From Verrucomicrobiaceae bacterium (lineage in GTDB: Bacteria > Verrucomicrobiota > Verrucomicrobiae > Verrucomicrobiales > Akkermansiaceae), in the NCBI GenBank assembly GCA_947372405.1, contig CANBTO010000298.1:1-6447 (forward strand): a stretch of DNA of 6,447 nucleotides, in the 5' to 3' direction. Of this stretch, positions 1 to 6,447 are shown piece by piece. The position numbers were made by a program, and so were the translations under genes. Position 1 is the first letter of the stretch. Every line of letters starts with the position of its first letter. Under the pieces are notes generated by a model that searched no databases, was not told the origin of the DNA, and saw nothing but the letters and a program-made list of their open reading frames with translations.

Positions 1-208
1 TGGAACGGATTCGACTTCCCGCAGCAAACGAGAAGTCTGATTGACAGGCTATAAAAACCCTCCACATGCTCTTCGACGCCGCACTGATGACCCCAGCAGC
101 CAAGCGCCTTGGATCATTCCCATCCTTGCCACCTCATCAGGTTCGGAAGCCGGCACATAGCGGTTTCAGGAACCTCCCTCCAAGTTTCCACGATGAGCCT
201 TCAGTAAA
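1..208. other. Upstream region; possible end of a preceding gene and weak promoter-like bases
   Basis: Each forward frame entering from the left edge closes early: stops fall at 38-40 (frame 2), 42-44 (frame 3) and 52-54 (frame 1). Any one of them could end an upstream gene. Frame 1 has the most G/C-ending codons, as expected in this genome, but about 17 codons are too few to decide or to name a product. By family precedent other members of a Verru_Chthon cassette may lie just to the left. TTGACA at 41-46 is a perfect -35 hexamer by sequence, but the best -10 at 18-base spacing is only CATGCT (65-70). TATAAA at 50-55 is too close to pair with it. No strong hairpin or terminator is visible. 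Confidence 0.3.
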
Positions 209-212
209 TTGA
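66..212 (+). CDS. Possible small ORF (48 aa) overlapping the start of the protein A gene
   Basis: An ATG at 66 opens 48 codons ending in TGA at 210-212. The peptide begins MLFDAALMTPAAKRLGSF and is rich in Pro, His and Ser, with no membrane segment or signal peptide. I do not recognise it. Its stop shares four bases (TTGA, 209-212) with the TTG start of the next gene, the geometry of translational coupling, which is the main reason to list it. No Shine-Dalgarno sequence precedes the ATG. The early codons mostly end in G or C, like the neighbours, but the later ones do not. It may equally be a chance open frame in a GC-rich leader, so confidence is low. Confidence 0.22.
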   Translation: MLFDAALMTPAAKRLGSFPSLPPHQVRKPAHSGFRNLPPSFHDEPSVN

Positions 213-3200
213 AACGCTTCAATCATTCAGTGTCCGTTGCGTCTGCGATGTTGCCTGCCAGAGGCTTCGCCCTCGTCGTTACTTTGTCGCTGATGATCCT
301 GTTGACGGTCATCGCGGTGGGATTGCTGACGCTATCGAGCATTTCTCTGCGATCATCGAGTCAATGTGACGCGGTGGCGATCGCTCGGGCAAATGCCCGC
401 CTGGCACTGATGCTGGCAATTGGCGAGCTCCAGAAAAACGCCGGACCTGACCAGCGGATTACGGCCAGAGCGGACATTTTCGATGGCGACCCGGCAACCA
501 AATCCAAAAATCCCCGCCTCTCGGGAGTGTGGAAATCGTGGGACATCAAAGCCACCACTCCACCCGCACCAGCGGAGTATGAGAAACCTGCCCGCGACGC
601 GAAATTCCTCGGTTGGCTGACTTCCAGTCTCGACAACAAGGCAAGTCAGGTCGATTTCGCAAAGAACACCACTTTGGCCACCACCGGCAGCCCGGCTCCC
701 GCGGTGGCGCTTTGGGACAAAGGGTCGCTCGGCGCTGCGGCGACGTCATCCGACATCGTGGTCGCCACCAAGATTCCGACATCGCCCTCGCGCGGGGCCT
801 TGGCTTGGGCCGTCATGGATGAAGGCGTCAAGGTCCGGATCAACACGCCGTATGTGGACGGCGCCACCACCAGCGGCATGCAGAGCGCCCAACTCGGATC
901 CGGCGAGCGCCCGAATACCGCGGCGATTCCAGATTCGCTCGACAAGACCAAACGCCCCCTCCAAGCGCTCGGGCGGCCACTCTTCCTTCAAGGTTCGACC
1001 GGATTCACCGCTCTCGAAAAGGGCATCACCCGACTTAACTTTGGACTTGCCGCCGAGAGTCTGGCTGCGGGAACCGGAACCTCTCTCAAGCCGCTCACCC
1101 ACGATGTGACAACCTCGTCCGTCGGCCTTCTCACCGATACCGCGATTGGCGGACTCAAGGAGGACCTCAGCCTGATCACCAATGCTACGAACCTGCCCGC
1201 TCCTTATGCCGGGAATATCACTGTCGGCAAAGGCGTTTGCGATTCGCGTCTGGGCATGACAGGTCCCTCCGATCCCACTTGGGAATCCTTGAAACAATAC
1301 GCCCGCATTTACAACGATGCAGCCCGACTCTCGAACTCGGGTGGAGTTCCCGTTCTCCAGGCCCAGGGTCCTGCGAACTGGAAAGCGGCCACCGGTTCGG
1401 ACCCGACAACCGGGACTCCCGGAATCATCAACCTGACACCTCCTCCGGGAGTCGTCCTCATGCCCACCGTCGCCAAGGTTCAGTTGGTCTTCAGTCTGCT
1501 CACACGGGATATTTATAATTATCCTAAAGTAAGTGACACGACCCCGAAAGTGCCGGGGACCAAAGCGGAGGAAACCGCAGCAGGCTCGGTGATTCATTCC
1601 CCATGGGGGGGGAACTTCGCGGGATCTTCCTATGACTATCTGCTCCACCTGCTCTACACACCCGTCGTCACCTTGCACAATCCCTACAACGTCGCGCTGG
1701 AATTCAGTGAGCTGAAGGTTGTCTTCGGCAACGTTCCCTTCGGGCTCCAGGTGTTCCGTAATGGCGTCGCCCTAACCACGGCACCCGCGCCATTGGACAC
1801 CATGTATTATCAGTCCGCCGAACAAGGCAAAGTCAACAAGTGCTTCGGCATGACGCTCAAAAACAACGGAGGCACGGCCACATCCCCTTCCGTGGGCTCC
1901 TCCACCATTCGCCTGCTGCCTGGCGAGGTGATGATGTTCTCGCCATACATCAATCCTGACCGGACATGGCTACAGGAGGAATCCGGCACCCGCATCTTTT
2001 CGGACTGGGACAACAACGCGACCCGGGCCTTCAACATCGACGGCATTCCCGGTTGGCGGGGTGATGGCATCGGCTTCGATCTCGACTGGTTCTGCCCGTC
2101 ATACAACGGCATTCGGGTCAGCTCCAGCGAGGTGGAAAACGGGATTTCAATGAACCGCGGCGGGTGCGTCGGCGCCAGAGCGATTGATGAGTTCTCCTTG
2201 AAGTTCGCGCCATTGAGCGTCCCCGGTCTCAGCAACAACAAGTTCACCGTGGAAATCTTCGCCAAACCGGCGGGCTCCAGCTCCCAGATTTCCTCGGCGG
2301 TGATCGAGATGAATTACGAAAACCCCACCGGCCTGCAGGACGCGCTGCTCGGAAGTGGAGGAACGATCACCTATCCGAAATCAGGAACCATCAATACGAT
2401 GGCAATGCACTCCCATTGCACCACGCCGATCAAGAACATTGTCACGACGAAGCCGTTCGCCATTGTCAGCGCCCAGGCAAAAGTGACCCTGGGTGGCCAA
2501 CTCGCGGATGGAGAGGATGGCAAGCTGGCCACCAAGCCATGGTGCTTCGGACACGGCCTCATCGGAGCCGCTTCACAGAAAATGGTCAGCGAGGGTCTTG
2601 CCAGCGGCGCGCATGAATTCGCCTTCCAACGGCTCGATAACGGAACCAACAACCTCCTGCAGTTCGATCCGAAAACCGGCCGCGGCAATTTCATCACCGG
2701 CCAGACCGGCAATACCGGGCTGAAATTCGGCGGGATGTATGACATTCCCCTCTCGCCACTCCAGACGCTCGCCAGCCTCAACGGCGCGAATCCTGGTGGA
2801 TCCTCGGGCTACCCGCCGCGTTTCGCCCAACCGATCGGCAACTCATGGGCCCATCCAATGCTTGATCCCGGCAAGCCCACCACGTCCGGAGCCTCGGGCA
2901 CGCTCCTCGATCATTCGTTCCTGCTCAACCTCGCCCTTTACGATCATTTCTATTTCTCCGGACTCGCCGACCAGACCGGCCCCTTCGGCACCGGCAAGAC
3001 CGCCGCAAGCCTGGCGGCTTCCTACATCACCGGCACGCCCCTGGTGGATCCTCGACTGGCGCTATACGCACCCAATGGCAAAGCCGCATCGATGTTCTCC
3101 ACCGAAGTCGCCGCCGCTGATGCATACACCCGCGTCGCCTCCTGGCAGGTGATGAAAGGAGCCTTCAACATCAACTCCACCTCGGTCGCCGCATGGAAAG

Positions 3201-3967
3201 CGATGCTCGGTTCGATCCATGATTCCCAGTCCATTTTCAACAAGATCGACAAAACCAACAAGACCTCCGCCTTTGCCAACCTTACCCCCACCGACATCAC
3301 CAAGAACGAGGCGCGCATCAGCCGCTTCCGCCTCCCCGCCAGCGAGTCTGAGAAAAACGGCGGAGATACGAAGGACGCCTACTGGCTCGGTGCACGCGAA
3401 TATTCGGACACTGACCTGCAACTCCTCGCGGAAAAAATCGTCGAGCAGGTCCGTGCCCGCGGCCCGTTCCTTTCGATGTCCGAGTTTGTCAATCGCCGCC
3501 TCGGAGCCGCTTCAGACGAGAAGGCCCAGCGCGGAGCCCTGCAACAGGCCATCGACAACTCGAACCTCAACGCCAACCTCGCCGCGGGAGCGAACGCCGG
3601 TTTCGACATCCCCGAGGCCGCAGTGGTCAACTACAAATACACCAATGCCAAGGCGGGCGCCGGCCCCAGCTATCAGGGAGCCCCGGGCTACCTCAGCCAG
3701 GCCGATCTTCTCAACGTGCTCGGCAACGCGGCCACCCCGCGCTCCGACACCTTCACTATCCGCGGCTACGGCGAGGCCCGGGACGCCAGCAACAAAGTCA
3801 TTGCCTCCGCCACCTGCGAGGCCATCCTCCAACGCAGCGTGGAATACATGGATCCCGCCGACAAACCGGAAATCAAACCCACCGCGCTCACCAGCAAAAC
3901 CAACATCAACTTCGGACGCCGCTTCAATCTCATCTCTTTCCGCTGGCTTGCGGCGAGTGAAATCTGA
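209..3967 (+). CDS. Verru_Chthon cassette protein A (giant pseudopilin-like envelope protein)
   Basis: Encodes 1252 residues. The N-terminus has a basic leader (K2, R3, R18) followed by RGFALVVTLSLMILLTV, a type IV prepilin-like cleavage site (G19|F20) and one hydrophobic helix at about 20-42. Position +5 of the mature protein is Val24, not the Glu usual in major pilins; GspK/PilX-type minor subunits also lack it. A long Gly/Ser/Thr/Asn-rich, probably beta-rich exported region follows. The C-terminal part has family hallmarks: the helical stretch VEQVRARGPFLSMSEFVNRR (1078-1097), a conserved-looking stretch starting TFTIRGYGEARD (from about 1181), and the terminal FGRRFNLISFRWLAASEI. These match the Verru_Chthon cassette protein A family, known from multi-gene cassettes with other prepilin-like proteins; function is unknown. 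The start is TTG at 209: an in-frame stop lies at 194-196, and the alternatives are GTG 230 and ATG 248. ATG 248 would leave a six-residue leader (MLPARG). There is no Shine-Dalgarno sequence. The ends look complete. Confidence 0.9.
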   Translation: MKRFNHSVSVASAMLPARGFALVVTLSLMILLTVIAVGLLTLSSISLRSSSQCDAVAIARANARLALMLAIGELQKNAGPDQRITARADIFDGDPATKSKNPRLSGVWKSWDIKATTPPAPAEYEKPARDAKFLGWLTSSLDNKASQVDFAKNTTLATTGSPAPAVALWDKGSLGAAATSSDIVVATKIPTSPSRGALAWAVMDEGVKVRINTPYVDGATTSGMQSAQLGSGERPNTAAIPDSLDKTKRPLQALGRPLFLQGSTGFTALEKGITRLNFGLAAESLAAGTGTSLKPLTHDVTTSSVGLLTDTAIGGLKEDLSLITNATNLPAPYAGNITVGKGVCDSRLGMTGPSDPTWESLKQYARIYNDAARLSNSGGVPVLQAQGPANWKAATGSDPTTGTPGIINLTPPPGVVLMPTVAKVQLVFSLLTRDIYNYPKVSDTTPKVPGTKAEETAAGSVIHSPWGGNFAGSSYDYLLHLLYTPVVTLHNPYNVALEFSELKVVFGNVPFGLQVFRNGVALTTAPAPLDTMYYQSAEQGKVNKCFGMTLKNNGGTATSPSVGSSTIRLLPGEVMMFSPYINPDRTWLQEESGTRIFSDWDNNATRAFNIDGIPGWRGDGIGFDLDWFCPSYNGIRVSSSEVENGISMNRGGCVGARAIDEFSLKFAPLSVPGLSNNKFTVEIFAKPAGSSSQISSAVIEMNYENPTGLQDALLGSGGTITYPKSGTINTMAMHSHCTTPIKNIVTTKPFAIVSAQAKVTLGGQLADGEDGKLATKPWCFGHGLIGAASQKMVSEGLASGAHEFAFQRLDNGTNNLLQFDPKTGRGNFITGQTGNTGLKFGGMYDIPLSPLQTLASLNGANPGGSSGYPPRFAQPIGNSWAHPMLDPGKPTTSGASGTLLDHSFLLNLALYDHFYFSGLADQTGPFGTGKTAASLAASYITGTPLVDPRLALYAPNGKAASMFSTEVAAADAYTRVASWQVMKGAFNINSTSVAAWKAMLGSIHDSQSIFNKIDKTNKTSAFANLTPTDITKNEARISRFRLPASESEKNGGDTKDAYWLGAREYSDTDLQLLAEKIVEQVRARGPFLSMSEFVNRRLGAASDEKAQRGALQQAIDNSNLNANLAAGANAGFDIPEAAVVNYKYTNAKAGAGPSYQGAPGYLSQADLLNVLGNAATPRSDTFTIRGYGEARDASNKVIASATCEAILQRSVEYMDPADKPEIKPTALTSKTNINFGRRFNLISFRWLAASEI
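1605..1612 (+). repeat. Run of eight G inside the protein A gene
   Basis: Eight consecutive G follow CCCCAT (1599-1604), encoding Trp-Gly-Gly in HSPWGGNFAG. The frame is intact on both sides and continues to the expected C-terminal signature, so the run as given has the correct length. Such runs can slip during replication or be misread in sequencing. Nothing else suggests regulated phase variation here. Confidence 0.5.
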
Positions 3968-4000
3968 ACCCCGCATCCCAACGTGTTTCTAACCGAATTC

Positions 4001-4690
4001 ATGCGCCTGCTCCTTCTGCCGTTACTCCTTTTCCCAGCGCTGCTCTCCGCCCAGGACGCCCGCCCGGTTCATTGCCGGTTCCTGAGCTTCGGCGGTTCGG
4101 AAGATCCGCCTTCGGTGATCTTTGCTTCCGGAAAAGGGACGGAAATCACCTGCCCGCTCACCTCCTCACAGATTTCCCGAAAATTCACATGCTCCGCCGT
4201 CGGCGACAAAATCCCGTTCCTTTCATCCGCTGACAAGAAGCCACTCGCCACCGCCAACATCCCGCCGGGCGTCGGCACGGCGCTGCTCGTATTCGTCCGG
4301 GCACTTGGAGATTCCGAAGCCACCGCGCCCGCCTGGAAGATCCTTGTCATCGAGGACACCCCAAAAAATTTCCCTGATGGCGGTGCGTTCATCGCAAATT
4401 TCTGTAGCCAGGACATCCGCTTTATCATCGGCGAGCACAAGGGCATGCTCCACGCCGGAGGCTTCCACGGCTACGCGAAACCAGAAGAGGTTGATACTTT
4501 CAACATGGCTCCCGTGGTGTTCGAGTTCCAGCAAGCCGACAAATGGCGCATTGCCAACGAAAGCGCCCTGCGCTTCCTGGGCGGCATGCGCTATCTGATC
4601 TTCGCCTACGTTGATCCAGTCTCCGGTCGCCCGCGCATCAACACCTACCAAGACATGGCACCTGCCGCCCCGGTGAAGGCTGCGCGCTGA
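4001..4690 (+). CDS. Secreted protein of unknown function, co-transcribed with protein A
   Basis: Encodes 229 residues starting MRLLLLPLLLFPALLSAQDA, a textbook Sec signal peptide with likely cleavage at LSA17|Q18. ATG 4001 is preferred over an in-frame GTG at 3983, which would put extra residues including an acidic one (FLTEF) ahead of the basic n-region. The mature part looks beta-rich, with four Cys (25, 51, 64, 135) that could form disulfides. It has a first half around RFLSFGGSEDPPSVIF and a second half with DTPKNFPDGGAFIANF (119-134) followed by strand-like segments up to GGMRYLIFAYVDPVSGRPR. No catalytic motif is visible. The arrangement resembles a recurrent type of small exported verrucomicrobial protein that I know only as hypothetical. 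The 33-base gap from protein A, with no terminator, suggests one operon; a partner or periplasmic accessory role is inference. Confidence 0.8.
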   Translation: MRLLLLPLLLFPALLSAQDARPVHCRFLSFGGSEDPPSVIFASGKGTEITCPLTSSQISRKFTCSAVGDKIPFLSSADKKPLATANIPPGVGTALLVFVRALGDSEATAPAWKILVIEDTPKNFPDGGAFIANFCSQDIRFIIGEHKGMLHAGGFHGYAKPEEVDTFNMAPVVFEFQQADKWRIANESALRFLGGMRYLIFAYVDPVSGRPRINTYQDMAPAAPVKAAR

Positions 4691-4905
4691 TGACAATGAG
4701 CGGAGGGCAAAACGCCGGAGTTTCGGTTCTCTCGCCCCATGTACACGATCAGAGATATTCGCCCGCTTTTCCAAGAGGGGGCATCGTCGAGCGCTACTGC
4801 TGGTTCCACGGCGGCGTCAGCGGAGACACACTTGCCACCTCAATGTTTTTCAATCCCGACGGCTCCCTAACAGCGGTTGGCAAGGCCTACCGCGCGGTGG
4901 GCTGA
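4690..4905 (+). pseudogene. Remnant of a glycoside hydrolase (C-terminal end only), Asl1-like type suspected
   Basis: A 71-codon ORF starts at ATG 4690, sharing one base with the preceding stop (TGATG, 4688-4692), and ends at TGA 4903-4905. Residues 32-71 contain IVERYCWFHGG, then MFFNPDGSLTAVGKAYRAVG. This pattern (ERYxWF, a short loop, then a hydrophobic-N-x-DGSLT-x-GxAY ending) is typical of the extreme C-terminus of TIM-barrel glycoside hydrolases such as the Asl1-like Glyco_hydro_cc group. The catalytic barrel, normally some 200 residues or more, is absent; immediately upstream is an intact, unrelated gene. Residues 1-31 show nothing recognisable and no signal peptide, so the start may be fortuitous. 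I therefore call it a decayed gene left by deletion or rearrangement. A small coupled gene encoding a real peptide remains possible; the exact parent family is uncertain. Confidence 0.6.
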
Positions 4906-4919
4906 GTGCCGCTCCACTC

Positions 4920-4953
4920 CATGATCTCGACTCCATCGTTGAAAAAGATCATG
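4920..4953. promoter_or_regulatory. Perfect 8-bp inverted repeat before the esterase gene
   Basis: CATGATCT (4920-4927) and AGATCATG (4946-4953) are exact reverse complements separated by 18 bases, ending 26 bases before the esterase ATG. The spacer contains TTGAAA (4939-4944), one mismatch from a -35 hexamer, though no good -10 follows at the right distance. The arrangement could be an operator for a dimeric regulator or a weak RNA hairpin. It is not a rho-independent terminator: the stem is AT-balanced and no T run follows. Confidence 0.3.
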
Positions 4954-4979
4954 CAAATGCCACTTATCCATCCGTTACC

Positions 4980-6447
4980 ATGACCCCACAATCCATCCCT
5001 TGCTGGTTGATGCTCGCCATTGCTGCCCTTGCTTCCGGTGCTCTGCACGCCGAGTTGAAACCCAACGCGCTCTTTTCCGATGGTGCGGTCCTGCAGCGTG
5101 GTCGGCCGGTTCCGGTCTGGGGCACGGCGCGGGATGGGGAGAAGGTGACTGTCGAATTCGAAAGCCAGAAAGTCAGCACCACCGCCGCCGATGGCAAATG
5201 GCGCGTGAATCTGGAGCCGCTGAAAGAGGGGGGCCCTTTCGCCATGACGATCACTGGCGATAATGTGGTGACCCTGAACAACATTCTCGTCGGCGATGTC
5301 TGGCTCTGCTCCGGCCAATCCAACATGCACTTCCAAATGAAGTCGGTCGCAAACTCCGAACAGGAGATCGCCGGTGCGAATGACCCTGCCGTGCGCTTCT
5401 TCACGGTGCCGCAACAGATGGCGCAAAGTCCGGTCACCGGATTGCAGGGAACATGGCGGCCCGTCTCGCCTCAGACCGCCGGCGAGTGCTCGGCAGTGGC
5501 CTGCTACTTCGGCATGGCGCTCCAGCGGAAGCTTGGCGTGCCGATTGGCTTGCTCGTCAGTTCGGTCGGCGGCACCCGCATCGAATCGTGGATGCGGGCG
5601 GAAACCCTCGCCGCCACGGGTGAATCGACTGATCTGGTCAAAAAGTGGAGTGACATATCTCCCAAGGAGTTCGCACGTATCGGTGCGGAATACAGCGCCT
5701 TCCAGTATCAGCGCGACAGTGTCCATCCCACGGCGGTCAAAGAGGCAAAGGCCCATGGCATGCCCGAGCCCCCTCCGCCCGTCGCACCCAAAATCCGCTG
5801 CCACGACTGCCCCAGCGCCCTTCACAACGGCATGATAGCACCGCTGCAGCCGTTCGCCATGCTCGGGGTGATCTGGTATCAAGGCGAGTCGAACTCCGGA
5901 CAGCCGGGACCCTATCAGAAACTTCTCCCCGCCATGATCGGCGATTGGCGGAGAGTTTGGGGAAATGACCTGCCCTTCCTGTTCGTCCAGCTGCCAGCCT
6001 ATCGCAGCACCCATCCCGCCTTCCGTGAAGCACAACACCTCATCTGGCAGAACACGCCGCACACCGCGATGGTCGTCACCACCGACGTGGGCGACGCCGA
6101 CACCATCCATCCCACCCGCAAGCGCCCGGTCGGCGAACGGCTCGCCCTCGCCGCCCGCGCCCTCAGCTATGGCGAGTCCATCGAATTCTCCGGGCCCGTT
6201 TTCAAAGAGATCAACATCCAAGCAAATCGCGCCATCATTTCCTTCACGCACGTCGGCGGCGGGTTGATCGCCAAAGTCGGCGGACTGAAAGGCTTCACCA
6301 TCGCCGGTGCGGACAACAAATTCGTGCCTGCAAAAGCGGAAATCCAAGGCGAGACCGTCGTCGTCTCAGCCGATGGAGTGAAGGCTCCGCAATCCGTCCG
6401 TTACAACTGGGCCATGATGACGGAAGGAAACCTCTACAACCGCGAAA
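4980..6447 (+). CDS. Sialate O-acetylesterase-like secreted esterase (SASA family), 3' end cut off
   Basis: The first 489 codons are present. Residues 1-24 form a signal peptide (hydrophobic LMLAIAALASGAL, likely cleavage LHA24|E25), so the enzyme acts outside the cytoplasm. A beta-sandwich region follows (from LKPNALFSDGAVLQRG), then the SGNH/GDSL-like catalytic domain: CSGQSNM with nucleophile Ser114; VGGTRIESWM (196-205); PSALHNGMIAPL (278-289); WYQGESN (299-305); and DTIHPT with probable Asp374 and His377 completing the triad. The last residues, VRYNWAMMTEGNLYNRE, match the closing strands of the family, so probably only a short tail is missing. The family removes O-acetyl groups from sialic acids or other acetylated glycans; the actual substrate cannot be read from sequence. 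ATG 4980 is the only start that gives the whole signal peptide; no Shine-Dalgarno is seen. It lies 74 bases past the hydrolase remnant, consistent with a former polysaccharide-degradation locus. Confidence 0.92.
   Translation, partial: MTPQSIPCWLMLAIAALASGALHAELKPNALFSDGAVLQRGRPVPVWGTARDGEKVTVEFESQKVSTTAADGKWRVNLEPLKEGGPFAMTITGDNVVTLNNILVGDVWLCSGQSNMHFQMKSVANSEQEIAGANDPAVRFFTVPQQMAQSPVTGLQGTWRPVSPQTAGECSAVACYFGMALQRKLGVPIGLLVSSVGGTRIESWMRAETLAATGESTDLVKKWSDISPKEFARIGAEYSAFQYQRDSVHPTAVKEAKAHGMPEPPPPVAPKIRCHDCPSALHNGMIAPLQPFAMLGVIWYQGESNSGQPGPYQKLLPAMIGDWRRVWGNDLPFLFVQLPAYRSTHPAFREAQHLIWQNTPHTAMVVTTDVGDADTIHPTRKRPVGERLALAARALSYGESIEFSGPVFKEINIQANRAIISFTHVGGGLIAKVGGLKGFTIAGADNKFVPAKAEIQGETVVVSADGVKAPQSVRYNWAMMTEGNLYNRE

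Noticed and set aside
41..55. TTGACA and TATAAA as a promoter pair
   Set aside because: Only three bases separate them, so they cannot serve as -35 and -10 of one promoter.
165..177. GGTTTCAGGAACC hairpin before the protein A gene
   Set aside because: A five-pair stem with a wobble pair and a three-base loop, without a T run; too weak to call a terminator or riboswitch.
746..1678. 310-codon minus-strand open frame inside the protein A gene
   Set aside because: Low-complexity Gly/Arg-rich translation, antisense to a recognised family member; explained by GC-rich codon use.
2978..3001. GPFGTGKT in protein A (residues 924-931), an exact match to the Walker A pattern
   Set aside because: No preceding hydrophobic beta strand leading into the loop, no visible Walker B partner, and the region is expected to be exported, where ATP is absent. 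Most likely coincidence in a Gly/Thr-rich stretch.
3219..3992. 257-codon plus-strand frame overlapping the end of protein A
   Set aside because: Pro/Arg/Thr/Ser-rich translation typical of an out-of-frame reading of GC-rich DNA, while the other frame carries the conserved C-terminal signature.
4887..6347. 486-codon open frame on the minus strand covering the esterase gene
   Set aside because: It lies antisense to a gene with a signal peptide and every catalytic motif of its family. Its translation has no recognisable domain; long antisense frames are common where codons end in G or C.

Overview
The window looks like chromosomal DNA from a GC-rich member of the Verrucomicrobiota, probably Verrucomicrobiia and something in the neighbourhood of Luteolibacter, Haloferula or Verrucomicrobium. 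The main reason is the giant first gene, whose N-terminal prepilin-like segment and C-terminal signature match the Verru_Chthon cassette protein A family, which is characteristic of that phylum. Weak or absent Shine-Dalgarno sequences before the genes, and the secreted sialate O-acetylesterase-type enzyme, also fit. The genus is inference; the phylum is well supported.

Layout, all real genes on the + strand. 1-208: upstream region, possibly holding the tail of a preceding gene and a 48-codon ORF (66-212) whose stop overlaps the TTG start of the next gene. 209-3967: Verru_Chthon cassette protein A, a 1252-residue pseudopilin-like protein. 4001-4690: a 229-residue secreted protein of unknown function, 33 bases downstream and probably in the same transcript. 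4690-4905: a 71-codon ORF touching the previous stop, whose last 40 residues look like the C-terminal end of a glycoside hydrolase; it reads as a gene remnant. 4906-4979: a short gap with a perfect 8-bp inverted repeat. 4980 to the end: a nearly complete secreted SASA-family (sialate O-acetylesterase-like) carbohydrate esterase, cut by the window edge.

How they may work together: protein A and its downstream neighbour look like a cell-surface or envelope module, a large GspK/PilX-like pseudopilin plus an exported partner. The esterase and the hydrolase remnant point to breakdown of acetylated polysaccharides. Whether these two themes are functionally linked or merely adjacent cannot be decided from this window. 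No RNA gene, CRISPR array, insertion sequence or convincing rho-independent terminator was seen. The most interesting element is the protein A / secreted protein pair, a system with no established function as far as I know.
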